From positions 1-64,000 of the forward strand of contig JAZNLA010000061.1 in the NCBI GenBank assembly GCA_045578845.1: a DNA stretch of 64,000 bases, given 5' to 3'. The notes under the pieces were generated by a model that saw only the letters and a list, made by a program, of their open reading frames with translations, was not told the origin of the DNA and ran no database searches. The DNA comes from UMGS172 sp045578845 (lineage in GTDB: Bacteria > Bacillota > Clostridia > Oscillospirales > Acutalibacteraceae). The translations under genes were made by a program, and so were the position numbers. Position 1 is the first letter of the stretch. Every line of letters begins with the position of its first letter. This document shows, piece after piece, positions 8,951 to 18,215 of this stretch.

Positions 8951-9034
8951 GCGTAGCCGAATGGTCTTTTTTTGTTATACTGAGAGTCGAAGTGTCTTAA
9001 AGATTCCTCGACTTCGCTCGGAATGACAATGTGT
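8951..9034. repeat. Partial copy of the dispersed AGCGTAGCCGAAGG / CTCGACTTCGCTCGG repeat
   Basis: Contains GCGTAGCCGAATGGTCT and then GATTCCTCGACTTCGCTCGG...AATGACAATGTG, matching the core of the 116-bp elements at 30086 and 31001. The middle is divergent. It sits between the ppa terminator and the 3' end of gyrA. It is noncoding; peptides translated from such elements (FRAKSRN..., GYAQGD...) are spurious. Confidence 0.75.
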
Positions 9035-9038
9035 GACT

Positions 9039-11603
9039 TTATTCTTCTGCGGTTTCAACAGTTTCGGTTTCCTCTGCCTCAATATCGCCTACATCGGCGG
9101 CTTCGGCATCAGGTGCATCGGGGCGGTCGGTGACCTCTTCCTCGTTGTGTTCGGCAGTGGCTATCGACAGCACTTTGCCGTCACCCTTAAACCTCATGAC
9201 GCGAACACCCTTTGACGGTCTACGCAACATGCTGATGTCTTCAACGGCAATTCTTATAATAATTCCTTCAGACGAAATCATTATAATATCCTGACTTTCA
9301 GAAACGGCTATAACCTCGGCAACATCGCCGAATTTTTGAGTACGGTAGTTTATAATACCCTTACCGCCGCGGGACTGCAAACGGTAATCGTCAAAACTTG
9401 AAACTCTGCCAAGACCTGTTTCGGTAACGGTCAGCAAGGCTGTGTTTTCACTTGCAACCGCCATACCGACAACACAATCACCCTCTCTAAGTCTGATTGC
9501 TCTGACGCCCTTGGCAGTTCTGCCCATTTCTCTCGCGTCGGTTTCGTTAAACTTAATTGCAAAACCTTTTTTGGTGGCAACCACAAGTTGGTCCTCACCG
9601 CTTGTACGGCAAACATAGGCAAGTTCGTCATTTTCCTCAATATTAATGGCGATAATACCGGTTTTTCTTACATTCTTAAAATTGCCGATTTCGGTACGCT
9701 TAATAGTACCGTTTTTGGTAATCATACAAATATAGAAACTCTCTTCTAGATTTATATTTCTACCAAGCGGCAAAATATTTATAATCTTTTCGTTGGGCAT
9801 TAAGGGTAAAATGTTGATAAGGTTCATACCCTTTGAAGTACGGCTGCCTTCGGGGATTTCATACGCTTTAATTCTGTAAAGGCGTCCCAAATTACTGAAG
9901 AGCAGTACATAATCGTGCGACGAACAAGTAAACATATTCTCGACAATATCGCCCTCGCGGGTGGTCATGCCTGTAATACCCTTACCGCCGCGGTGCTGTG
10001 TCGAATAGGTATCACTCGGCAACCTCTTAATATAACCCGCAACGGTTTTGGTGAGTACACATTCCTCTTCGGGGATAAGGTCTTCAATGTCAACCTCGCC
10101 CGCAACATCGGTGATTTCGGTGCGTCGGTCGTCAGCAAACTTGTCGCGAAGATTAAGACTATTAGTCTTAACAATATCCAAAATCCTTGCCTTCGAGCCT
10201 AAAATTTCCATACATTCCTTAATAAATGCCAACTTCTCGTCTAACTCGTCTAAGATTTTCTGTTTTTCCAAGTTGGCAAGTTTGCCAAGTTGCATTTGCA
10301 CTATGGCAGTGGCTTGAAGGTCGTCAAAACCGAATCTCTCACACAAGTTTTCCTTAGCAGTATTCACATCGGCACTGGCTCTTATAATTGAAATAACCTC
10401 GTCGATAAAATCAAGAGCGGTTTTTAACGCTTCTAAAATATGAGCCCTCTCTTGTGCTTTTTTCATTTCATAGCGGGTTTTACGCTCAACAATTTCGCAC
10501 TGGAAGTCGATATTGTTTTGAAGCATTTCTTTTAAAGTCAAAACCTGCGGTTTGCCGTTTACAATGGCAATAAGGTTAGCACCGAACGTGGTTTGAAGTT
10601 CAGTATAAGAGAATAGTTTATTAAGTACTACCTGCGGATTGGCGTCACGCTTTACATCGACAACAATTCTAATACCACCGTCACGTTTACTTGAGTAGTC
10701 GACAACATCATCAATGCCCTCAACCCTCTTTTCGGCGGCGAGGTCATAGATTTTTTTAACAAGTGCCTCTTTTCTGACCTTGTAAGGAATTTCGGTAATA
10801 ATAATCCTGAATTTACCGTTGGAAAGTTCCTCAATTTCGGTCTTTCCTCTTACAATAATTCTTCCTTTACCGGTAGCGTATGCGGCTCTTATACCGCTTC
10901 TGCCCATTATAATACCGCCCGTCGGGAAGTCGGGGCCTTTTATATATTCGCAAATTTCGGAAAGTTCTGCCTCTGGGTTGTCTATAAGACAGCACATGCC
11001 GTCAATAACCTCGGCAAGGTTATGAGGCGGGATTTCGGTTGCCATACCGAAAGCAATACCGCTTGAGCCGTTTACAAGCAGTTGCGGGAAACGGACAGGC
11101 AAAACGGTCGGCTCTTCTAAACGGTCGTCATAGTTAGGTACAAAGTCAACGGTATCTTTTTCAATATCGTCAAGCATTTGGTATGACAAGCGGTTCATTT
11201 TAGACTCGGTATAACGGTAGGCGGCGGCGGGATAGCCGTCAATATTACCGAAGTTACCGTGTCCGTCAATAAGCGGATAGCGAAGTGAGAAATCCTGTGC
11301 CATACGCACCATTGCTTCGTAAACCGACGAGTCACCGTGCGGGTGGTAACGTCCCAAAACCGAACCGACGGTATCAGCACATTTACGGTGAGCTTTATCG
11401 GGGGTCAGTCCGTTTTCGTACATGGTGTAAAGTATTCTTCTGTGAACGGGTTTAAAACCGTCCCTTATGTCGGGAAGAGCACGGCCGACAAGTACCGACA
11501 TGCCGTACTGCAACATACTTGATTTTACTTCATCGACAATTTCAACAGGTTGAATATTGGTATCTTCGCTTTCGGGCCAAAATACCTTTTCTTGTTTAGC
11601 CAT
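9039..11603 (-). CDS. gyrA: DNA gyrase subunit A
   Basis: 854 residues. The breakage-reunion subunit: the catalytic Tyr is in RYTE (Tyr131). The quinolone-resistance-determining positions are Ser92 and Glu96 in HGDSSVYEA, the susceptible state usual for Gram-positives. The C-terminal beta-pinwheel carries a GyrA-box variant QHRGGKG (His in place of the usual basic second residue) and ends in a roughly 30-residue acidic tail. It starts 18 bases after gyrB; GGAG in AAAGGAGAAATC precedes the ATG. ParC is excluded by synteny and the GyrA box. Confidence 0.97.
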   Translation of the reverse strand: MAKQEKVFWPESEDTNIQPVEIVDEVKSSMLQYGMSVLVGRALPDIRDGFKPVHRRILYTMYENGLTPDKAHRKCADTVGSVLGRYHPHGDSSVYEAMVRMAQDFSLRYPLIDGHGNFGNIDGYPAAAYRYTESKMNRLSYQMLDDIEKDTVDFVPNYDDRLEEPTVLPVRFPQLLVNGSSGIAFGMATEIPPHNLAEVIDGMCCLIDNPEAELSEICEYIKGPDFPTGGIIMGRSGIRAAYATGKGRIIVRGKTEIEELSNGKFRIIITEIPYKVRKEALVKKIYDLAAEKRVEGIDDVVDYSSKRDGGIRIVVDVKRDANPQVVLNKLFSYTELQTTFGANLIAIVNGKPQVLTLKEMLQNNIDFQCEIVERKTRYEMKKAQERAHILEALKTALDFIDEVISIIRASADVNTAKENLCERFGFDDLQATAIVQMQLGKLANLEKQKILDELDEKLAFIKECMEILGSKARILDIVKTNSLNLRDKFADDRRTEITDVAGEVDIEDLIPEEECVLTKTVAGYIKRLPSDTYSTQHRGGKGITGMTTREGDIVENMFTCSSHDYVLLFSNLGRLYRIKAYEIPEGSRTSKGMNLINILPLMPNEKIINILPLGRNINLEESFYICMITKNGTIKRTEIGNFKNVRKTGIIAINIEENDELAYVCRTSGEDQLVVATKKGFAIKFNETDAREMGRTAKGVRAIRLREGDCVVGMAVASENTALLTVTETGLGRVSSFDDYRLQSRGGKGIINYRTQKFGDVAEVIAVSESQDIIMISSEGIIIRIAVEDISMLRRPSKGVRVMRFKGDGKVLSIATAEHNEEEVTDRPDAPDAEAADVGDIEAEETETVETAEE

Positions 11604-11621
11604 TTTTGATTTCTCCTTTCC

Positions 11622-13562
11622 TTAAATATCCAAATCGGTAGCAAATACCGCATTTTCTTCAATAAATATTTTTCTCGGCTCAACTTCATCGCCCATTAAC
11701 ATATCAAATGTACGGTCGGCAAGTTCAGCATCAGCCATGGTAATACGCAAAAACGTTCTCTTTTCGGGGTCAAGAGTGGTTTCCCAAAGTTGGTCGGGGT
11801 CCATTTCACCAAGACCTTTATAACGCTGAATATCAACCTTTTCCCCGCCGAGTTTTTCTTTATACATATCCCTCTCTTCTTCGGTAAAAGCATCAAAATG
11901 CTGTTTGCCTTTGGAAACGCGGAAAAGAGGCGGCTGTGCCAAATAAATGTGACCTGTTTCGATAAGTTCAGGCATATAACGGAAGAAAAATGTGAGTAAT
12001 AATGTTCTTATGTGGCTACCGTCAACGTCGGCATCGGCCATGATAACAATTTTGTCATAGCGAAGTTTAGATATATCGAAATTTTCACCGATACCCGTAC
12101 CAAGTGCTACAATAACAGGTGTAAGTTTATCGTTGCCGTAAACCTTGTCTTCCCTCGCCTTTTCAACGTTGAGCATTTTACCCCAAAGAGGTAAAATTGC
12201 TTGGTAGGTTGAGTTTCTTCCCTCAACCGCCGAGCCTCCTGCAGAGTCACCCTCAACGATAAATATTTCGGTCTTTGTGGGGTCGTCGGAAATACAATCT
12301 TTTAACTTTTCGGGCATTCGGGTTTTTCCGCCGATACCCGATTTATTACGCGAAGCGTCTCTTGCTTTTTGTGCTGCTTCGCGGGCATTTGATGCGGCAA
12401 TAGCCTTATCAATTATAATTTTAGCTTCAGCGGGGTGTTCTTCCAAATAGAGATAAAGTTTTTCGTTTACAAGACCTCTTACCAAAGTGCCGATTGAGGT
12501 ATTACCTAATTTTGCTTTGGTTTGGCTTTCAAACTGAGCGTCGGCAAGTTTTACCGAAACAACCGCAACCATACCCTCTAAAATATCGTCGCCTTTGAGT
12601 TTCGGGTTTCCTTCTTTTAATTTTTTAAAATCAAATGCGTATTTATTAATAACATTTGCAACACTGAGTTTAAATCCCTGCTCATGGGTACCGCCGTCTA
12701 TAGTGTGCAAAGTGTTAGCAAACGACATAATTTTAGAGTCGTATGCCGTTGACCATAAAAGTGCAATTTCGGCGGTCGAGTCGCCGTCAGTGGTTGAAAG
12801 GTAAATAACGTCGCAAAGTTTATCTTTTTTAGTCTGTTCCAAAAGATATTCAACATACGATTTTATACCGCCCTCATAGTGGAACTCGTCACTCTTCGGC
12901 TCAAAAACGTCGGTGCGTTTATCTAAAAGTTCTATTCTTATACCTGCATTTAAGAAAGACTGCTCGCGAAGTCTTGTTTTTAAAATATCATAATCATATG
13001 TTGTGGTGTCGGTAAAAATTGTAGCGTCGGGTTTAAATGTAACAATAGTACCTGTTTCATTTGTTTCGCCGATTATATTCAAGTCGGTTACGATATTACC
13101 TTTTTCATAACGCTGTTTATAAATATTTTTACCGTCTTTAACCTCAACTTCAAGCCACTCGGACAAAGCATTTACAACCGATGCACCAACGCCGTGAAGT
13201 CCGCCCGAAACCTTATATCCGCTGCCGCCGAACTTACCGCCTGCGTGCAAAATAGTAAATACTACCGTAACAGTGGGAATACCTTTTTGAGGATTTATGC
13301 CGACAGGAATACCGCGGCCGTTATCGGTTACTTTAATAATTCCGTCATCTAAAATTTCAACGGTGATTTTATCACAATAACCCGCCAACGCCTCGTCAAT
13401 AGAGTTATCCACAATTTCATATACAAGATGGTGAAGACCTCTTTCACCGGTCGAGCCGATATACATACCCGGTCTTTTTCTGACGGCTTCAAGTCCTTCC
13501 AAGACCTGTATGGAATTTTCGTCATAACTTTCCGTTACGGGTATATTAATTTCGTTACTCAT
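11622..13562 (-). CDS. gyrB: DNA gyrase subunit B
   Basis: 646 residues, usual length for Gram-positive GyrB. The GHKL ATPase domain shows DNGRGIPV and GLHGVGASVVNALS; the Toprim domain has EGDSAGGSA (catalytic Glu) and DADVDGSHI (metal-binding Asps); the C-terminus has QRYKGLGEM. With GyrA it introduces negative supercoils. It lies in the dnaA-to-gyrA run downstream of remB, with AAGGAGA before the ATG. Confidence 0.98.
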   Translation of the reverse strand: MSNEINIPVTESYDENSIQVLEGLEAVRKRPGMYIGSTGERGLHHLVYEIVDNSIDEALAGYCDKITVEILDDGIIKVTDNGRGIPVGINPQKGIPTVTVVFTILHAGGKFGGSGYKVSGGLHGVGASVVNALSEWLEVEVKDGKNIYKQRYEKGNIVTDLNIIGETNETGTIVTFKPDATIFTDTTTYDYDILKTRLREQSFLNAGIRIELLDKRTDVFEPKSDEFHYEGGIKSYVEYLLEQTKKDKLCDVIYLSTTDGDSTAEIALLWSTAYDSKIMSFANTLHTIDGGTHEQGFKLSVANVINKYAFDFKKLKEGNPKLKGDDILEGMVAVVSVKLADAQFESQTKAKLGNTSIGTLVRGLVNEKLYLYLEEHPAEAKIIIDKAIAASNAREAAQKARDASRNKSGIGGKTRMPEKLKDCISDDPTKTEIFIVEGDSAGGSAVEGRNSTYQAILPLWGKMLNVEKAREDKVYGNDKLTPVIVALGTGIGENFDISKLRYDKIVIMADADVDGSHIRTLLLTFFFRYMPELIETGHIYLAQPPLFRVSKGKQHFDAFTEEERDMYKEKLGGEKVDIQRYKGLGEMDPDQLWETTLDPEKRTFLRITMADAELADRTFDMLMGDEVEPRKIFIEENAVFATDLDI

Positions 13563-13580
13563 TTTTATCTCCTTAAAATA

Positions 13581-13847
13581 TTATTTTACTATTTCTAAAA
13601 CACCCTCGTTGCGTTTTTCTAAGGTTGAGGGCGAAATTTGTGAAATATAAACAGTAATTTTTCCGTCTTCATTGCACACAATAAAAGATTTCGGCAGTTC
13701 ATAAGAAACGTTTACTACTCTACCTTTTTTTTCGGCAATATTTAAAAAATTTCGGGTTGATTTTGCAACAGTTGAAGTATCCATATCAAAAATACCTATG
13801 ATATTTTTCTTTTTAACAACAAAATCCTTACCTAAATGAAGATACAT
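13581..13847 (-). CDS. remB: RemB (YaaB)-like regulator, DUF370-related
   Basis: 88 residues. Position between recF and gyrB and the opening MYLHLGKDFVVKKKNIIGIFDMD match YaaB/RemB, reported in Bacillus subtilis as a positive regulator of extracellular-matrix genes. The related RemA (DUF370) binds DNA as a ring; whether this protein binds DNA is unknown. Mid-protein SYELPKSFIVC and the end with TLEKRNEG are typical. The start ATG follows AAGGAGAA. Confidence 0.85.
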   Translation of the reverse strand: MYLHLGKDFVVKKKNIIGIFDMDTSTVAKSTRNFLNIAEKKGRVVNVSYELPKSFIVCNEDGKITVYISQISPSTLEKRNEGVLEIVK

Positions 13848-13856
13848 ATTTTCTCC

Positions 13857-14927
13857 TTAAAAAATATTGCCGTTTTCTACATAAAAAACTTTACCGTTCT
13901 TTAAATCTTCAAAATTTGATTTATCACAGCAGGTTATAAAAACCTGACTGTTTTTTATGTGATTTAAAATATAATTTTGCCGGCATTTATCAAGTTCGCT
14001 CAGCACATCGTCAAGTAACATTACGGGTTTTATTCCGGTAATTTCGTTTATTACCTCGGCTTCACTGAGTTTTAGTGCCAAAGCACACGACCTTTTTTGT
14101 CCTTGTGAGCCGAAATTTCTTGCACTTATGTTATTTATTTTAATATTAAGGTCATCTCGGTGAGGACCAATCGACGTAGTTTGATTAAAAATATCATTTT
14201 TTCTGCAATTTTTAAGGGTTATTTTAAATTCTTCTTTTATTTTCGAACATTCAGTTTCAAGTTCTAAAGATATATCCTCTTTACCTCCTGAAATTCCGTT
14301 AAAAATTTCGGGCAAATATTTATTTAAGGAATTTACATATTCAATTCTGTATTTGGTAATTGCCGAACCGGTAATACTCAGTTCATTTTCAAAATCTTCT
14401 AAAAATTCCTCTAAATTGGGATTATATTTTATTTCTTTTAAAATTTTATTTCGTTGGTCTAATGCCCTTAAATATCTACGCGATAAATCAATGTATAAAG
14501 GATAAAGTTGACAAAGTGCGGTATCTAAAAATTTTCTTCTGAATATTGGACCGTCTTTTACAATATTAAGGTCATTAGGTGAAAAAACAACCGCTAAAAT
14601 TTTACCCGCAAGTAAAGACGCACTGCTTAATTCAACATCATTTAAGGTTGCTTTTCGGCGGGACTCAATATCAATTACACAGGTATTTTCTCTGTTACCG
14701 TCAAAAAATTCTAAAGAAATTTTAGATATTTCTTTTCCAAAACTTATAAGTTCTGTGTCTTTTGACCCTCTGAAACTTTTTGCACCGGTAAAAAGCCAAA
14801 GCGACTCTAAAATATTGGTTTTACCTTGTGCATTTTCTCCGTAAATAACGTTTACTTTTTCTGAAAGTTCAATTTTTACTTCATTTATATTTCTGAAATT
14901 TTTTAAAGACAATTTTTTAAATATCAT
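13857..14927 (-). CDS. recF: DNA replication and repair protein RecF
   Basis: 356 residues. An SMC-like ATPase that loads RecA at single-strand gaps. Walker A GENAQGKT is at 30-37; the ABC-type signature is in the FGSQGQKRS region and Walker B is PVMLLDDVLSELD. Its 5' end overlaps the 3' end of yaaA by 11 bases, so translation is probably coupled. Codon use is AT-richer than the neighbouring gyr genes, as in dnaN and yaaA; this may simply reflect proximity to AT-rich origin DNA. Confidence 0.96.
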   Translation of the reverse strand: MIFKKLSLKNFRNINEVKIELSEKVNVIYGENAQGKTNILESLWLFTGAKSFRGSKDTELISFGKEISKISLEFFDGNRENTCVIDIESRRKATLNDVELSSASLLAGKILAVVFSPNDLNIVKDGPIFRRKFLDTALCQLYPLYIDLSRRYLRALDQRNKILKEIKYNPNLEEFLEDFENELSITGSAITKYRIEYVNSLNKYLPEIFNGISGGKEDISLELETECSKIKEEFKITLKNCRKNDIFNQTTSIGPHRDDLNIKINNISARNFGSQGQKRSCALALKLSEAEVINEITGIKPVMLLDDVLSELDKCRQNYILNHIKNSQVFITCCDKSNFEDLKNGKVFYVENGNIF

Positions 14928-15135
14928 CTTTTGAAACCTTTATAGTAATATTATCAAATTCAATAATTTCACCGCCGCGAAGTTTTTTACCACGTATAGT
15001 ACAAACTTCTCCGTTTACTTTAACCAATCCTTCCAAAATAACAATCTTAGAATGTCCGCCGGTAGCAGTTAAACCTGCAAATTTAAGAAGGTCGGCAAGC
15101 GTTATATAATTTGTGTGAATTTTAACAATTTCCAT
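14917..15135 (-). CDS. yaaA: S4-domain protein YaaA
   Basis: 72 residues forming almost only an S4 RNA-binding domain: ITLADLLKFAGLTATGG, then VKVNGEVCTIRGKKLRGGEIIEF. In Bacillus it sits between dnaN and recF exactly as here and has been linked to 50S ribosome assembly. Its start overlaps the dnaN stop by one base and its end overlaps recF by 11 bases, so the three are one translational unit. Confidence 0.92.
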   Translation of the reverse strand: MEIVKIHTNYITLADLLKFAGLTATGGHSKIVILEGLVKVNGEVCTIRGKKLRGGEIIEFDNITIKVSKDDI

Positions 15136-16241
15136 TATTCAGCTTTTAACCTCATAGGCATTACCATATAAAGGAAATCGTCGCCCGAAGTGGGATTTAT
15201 AATAACCGATGCAAACGGACCGTTAAAGTTTATAGTAACCTCTTCGCTTTCGGTTGCCTTTAATGCATCAAGTAAAAATCTGCTGTTAATACCTATTTCA
15301 AAAGTCTCGCCATTTGTTTCTACAGAATAAGAGTCGGTTGCTCTGCCAAGTGCTGTAGCACAGGAAAATAAAATTTCACCTTCACCTATTTTACATCTCA
15401 TAGGAGTTTTTAATTGGTCATTTATAATAAGAGAAATTCTTTCAATTATTGAAATTACTTCTTTAGTGGAAATTTTAATTGTAGTAGCAAAAGAAGAAGG
15501 CATAATTTTTTTATAATCAATAAATTCACCCTCTATTTTACGGGAAACAATTGTGTAACCGTCAACACACATTGAAACATGGCGTTTACCGACATAAAAC
15601 TCAACATTTTCGTCTTCTTCTGTAATAATTTTTACCGCTTCGCCGATAGTTTTTGCTGAAATTACAAACGACATTTCAGCACCTATATTAAGATTTTCTT
15701 TCCTTACTGCCAAACGGTAACCGTCAACACCTACAACACTGACATTTGTATTTTTTATATCAAATAAAAGTCCTGTTAAAACAGGTTTTTGAGCATCTGC
15801 AGGAGCAGTTGCAAATATAGTTTGACGTACCATATCCTTTAAATTTTCACTTGGAAATACTATTTTTTCTAAATTTTCAACAGTTGGCATTTCAGGAAAA
15901 TCAGAAGGAGGCATACCCATAATATCAAAAACGGCAGAACCGCATTTAATTTTACAAACAAGTCGGTCATCTACTTCAAAACTCACATTATCACCTGTCA
16001 TACTGCGAAGAATTTCACCTAAAAGTTTTGCTTTAAATACAACACTTCCCTCTTCGGCACAGGTAATATCAATAGTTTTGGTCATTCCTATTTCAAGATT
16101 ATATGCCATCATTTTAAGACCGTCGTTAGTAGCGGTCATATGAATACCCTCTAGTACAGGAAAGGTGGCTTTTGTGGCAACTGCACGGGATAGATTTGTA
16201 ACAGCTTCGCATAATTTTTCTCTATTAACTAAAAATCTCAT
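15135..16241 (-). CDS. dnaN: DNA polymerase III sliding clamp (beta subunit)
   Basis: 368 residues, three clamp domains of about 120 residues each. The N-terminus MRFLVNREKLCEAV and the C-terminus ending VMPMRLKAE are diagnostic. Dimeric DnaN encircles DNA and tethers PolC/DnaE. It lies downstream of dnaA across a 251-base gap that I interpret as the unwinding part of oriC; the ATG is immediately preceded by the AT-rich side of that region and by AAGGGGA. Confidence 0.97.
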   Translation of the reverse strand: MRFLVNREKLCEAVTNLSRAVATKATFPVLEGIHMTATNDGLKMMAYNLEIGMTKTIDITCAEEGSVVFKAKLLGEILRSMTGDNVSFEVDDRLVCKIKCGSAVFDIMGMPPSDFPEMPTVENLEKIVFPSENLKDMVRQTIFATAPADAQKPVLTGLLFDIKNTNVSVVGVDGYRLAVRKENLNIGAEMSFVISAKTIGEAVKIITEEDENVEFYVGKRHVSMCVDGYTIVSRKIEGEFIDYKKIMPSSFATTIKISTKEVISIIERISLIINDQLKTPMRCKIGEGEILFSCATALGRATDSYSVETNGETFEIGINSRFLLDALKATESEEVTINFNGPFASVIINPTSGDDFLYMVMPMRLKAE

Positions 16242-16492
16242 TTTAAAATCCCCTTATTATGTATTATAAATAGAAGTAGCAGTAGTATGGTGGATAAATC
16301 TAATAACTTAAAAAATTGGCTTAATAAAGCCTTATTTAAATTATTTTTTTACTAACATGATATGTTAATTAAAAATAAAATAAAAATACAACTTTTATTT
16401 AACTAACAGGCCGGTGGATAACGACCTGTTAGTTTCTGTTTATAAGTGGAAAACTTTAGGTTATTATGTTAACTTTTGTAACCTATGGAAAA
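16242..16492. other. oriC: Candidate oriC unwinding region (dnaA-dnaN intergenic)
   Basis: This gap is very AT-rich and contains two TTATCCACC DnaA-box-like sites read on the minus strand (16289-16297 and 16413-16421, 8 of 9 to TTATCCACA) and a weaker TTTTCCACT (16445-16453). Next to the first box, 16271-16285 reads TAG-AAG-TAG-CAG-TAG on the plus strand, i.e. a run of 3'-GAN-5'-like trios, followed by AT-rich DNA up to dnaN. That order (box, trios, AT-rich) matches the Bacillus subtilis basal unwinding system. A 10-bp inverted repeat (16401-16410/16425-16434) carries the second box in its loop. Confidence 0.75.
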
Positions 16493-17788
16493 TCATAGTG
16501 ATTTTATATTTTTAATTATATCATCAATTAACCTTTTTTCTGATTCATTGTTTTTTATTAAATTTTTTATTTTTTCAACAGTATAAAGTACCGTAGTATG
16601 GTCTTTATTAAATTTTTTACCTATATCGACCGAAGAAAGTTCCATAACCCTGCTTACGATATAAATTGAAATCTGCCTCGCTTTTGCAATATCAGCGGTT
16701 TTTTTCTTAGAAAAAATATCTTCGGGCGGAATATCATAGGTCCTTGAAACTTCATTAACGATTTTTTCTACCGTTATAGGCTCGGGCAAGGTTTCGCTTA
16801 TAACGTCGCGTATATAGTTTTGTACGAGCAACAGCGAAATGTTGGAATTAACCGAAGCCGATGCATGAAGTTTTTTGATAATACCTTCAAGTTGTCGAAT
16901 GTTATCCTTAATTTGTTCTGCAACGTAATAAAGAACATCATCGTCAACCGATAACCCTAAACTGTCGGCTTTGTTTTTCAATATACACATTCTTGTTTCG
17001 AAATCGGGCGGTGCCATATCGGCCAAAATTCCGCTTTCAAAACGGTAGCGTATTCTTTCTTCCAAGGTTTTGATTTCTTTCGGCGGACGGTCGGAGGTTA
17101 CGATTATTTGTTTATGCGGGTAGAGAGCATTAAAGGTATTAAAAAATTCTTCCTGTGCGTAGTCTTTACCTGCAATAAAATGAATATCGTCGATAAGAAG
17201 AACATCAACCGAACGGAAACGGTTTCTGAATAAATCGGTAGTCTGATTACGGATAGCCTCTACCAAATCATTGGCAAAATTTTCACCCGTTAAATAAAGA
17301 ATTGTCTTATCGGGGTGGTTTATTTTAATATAATTTATAATTGCACCCATGAGGTGGGTTTTTCCAAGTCCCGAATTACCGTAAATAAATAAAGGGTTGT
17401 AAAGATTTGAAGACGGATTTTTAGCAACTGCAAGTGCCGCAGCGTGGGCAAATTTATTACTTGAACCTACAACAAAGTTATCAAAAGTGTAGCGTTCTTC
17501 GGGTTTTTTCTCAGGCTCTTTAGGTGTTTCTGCGTGTACCACTACATTAACCTTCATTGGAAGTCCCGAAACGATTTCGCAAACATCTTCAAAAATCTTT
17601 TTATAATAAGAATCAATAGCGTTTTTCTTATATTCGCTGTTGGTGACAAGGGTTAAAAAACCGTCGTCGGTGGTAAGCGGAACAAGGTCATCAATCCACA
17701 TTTTAAAACCAACTGCGGAAATACGCTCATTTTTTTGACAGTCTTCATAAATTTTATTCCACAGTTCGTTTACAGAATTTATTGCCAT
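16493..17788 (-). CDS. dnaA: Chromosomal replication initiator DnaA
   Basis: 431 residues. Domain I (about 1-85) includes FKMWIDDLVPL; a short Pro/Glu-rich domain II follows; domain III is the AAA+ core with Walker A GNSGLGKT at 137-144, Walker B LLIDDIHF and sensor motif TSDRPP; domain IV ends with the DnaA-box-binding signature KDHTTVLYTVEKI. It binds the TTATCCAC sites on both sides of its own gene and melts oriC. Shine-Dalgarno GAAAGGAAA precedes the ATG. It is the first gene of dnaA-dnaN-yaaA-recF-remB-gyrB-gyrA. Confidence 0.98.
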   Translation of the reverse strand: MAINSVNELWNKIYEDCQKNERISAVGFKMWIDDLVPLTTDDGFLTLVTNSEYKKNAIDSYYKKIFEDVCEIVSGLPMKVNVVVHAETPKEPEKKPEERYTFDNFVVGSSNKFAHAAALAVAKNPSSNLYNPLFIYGNSGLGKTHLMGAIINYIKINHPDKTILYLTGENFANDLVEAIRNQTTDLFRNRFRSVDVLLIDDIHFIAGKDYAQEEFFNTFNALYPHKQIIVTSDRPPKEIKTLEERIRYRFESGILADMAPPDFETRMCILKNKADSLGLSVDDDVLYYVAEQIKDNIRQLEGIIKKLHASASVNSNISLLLVQNYIRDVISETLPEPITVEKIVNEVSRTYDIPPEDIFSKKKTADIAKARQISIYIVSRVMELSSVDIGKKFNKDHTTVLYTVEKIKNLIKNNESEKRLIDDIIKNIKSL

Positions 17789-18065
17789 TTATAAATTTCC
17801 TTTCTTTTTTACTAAAAACTACGGTTGCGGCCCCATTAAAACTCGTTCTTAGACGTAATATAAAGCAAGACTCATCGGCAGCGAAAACCATATAGTTATC
17901 CACTTAAAATAATAGCACATTTTAATAAATTTTTCAAGGAAAACAAACGCAAAAAACGATAAAATTTTCCACAAATTTTAAGGCAATAATTGTGCAACCT
18001 TTCGGCACTATGTAAACCCTAACAAAAGTTGCGTTTTTGTTGTTGCAACAAGTGACGAAAATATA

Positions 18066-18097
18066 AAAACATCACCTATTTAAAAAGTGATGTTTTA
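18066..18097 (-). terminator. Terminator of the beta-CASP nuclease transcription unit
   Basis: AACATCAC pairs with GTGATGTT, extended by A/T pairs around an 11-base AT loop. On the minus strand it is followed by a run of Ts. It would stop minus-strand transcripts from the 18305-19912 gene before they enter the dnaA upstream region. Confidence 0.65.
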
Positions 18098-18152
18098 TAT
18101 TTTAGATATTATGGATTGCCTCGCCTTCGGCTCACAATGAAAGCCTCCTGCT

Positions 18153-18215
18153 TGTCATGTTGAGTGTAGCCGAAGCGTCGGAAATATTCCTTGGCTTTGC
18201 TCGGAATGACAGTGA
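18153..18215. repeat. Degenerate copy of the dispersed repeat
   Basis: TTGTCATGTTGAGTGTAGCC...GAAGCGTC and then TTCCTTGGCTTTGCTCGG...AATGACAGTG follow the same pattern as the elements at 30086 and 31001 with several substitutions. It lies downstream of the beta-CASP gene, the same gene-3'-end setting as the copy after ppa and the one after the SLOG-like gene. Confidence 0.65.

Noticed and set aside
8938..9038. Possible small gene or structured RNA after ppa
   Set aside because: The sequence is a partial dispersed repeat; it has no coding potential or known RNA family features.
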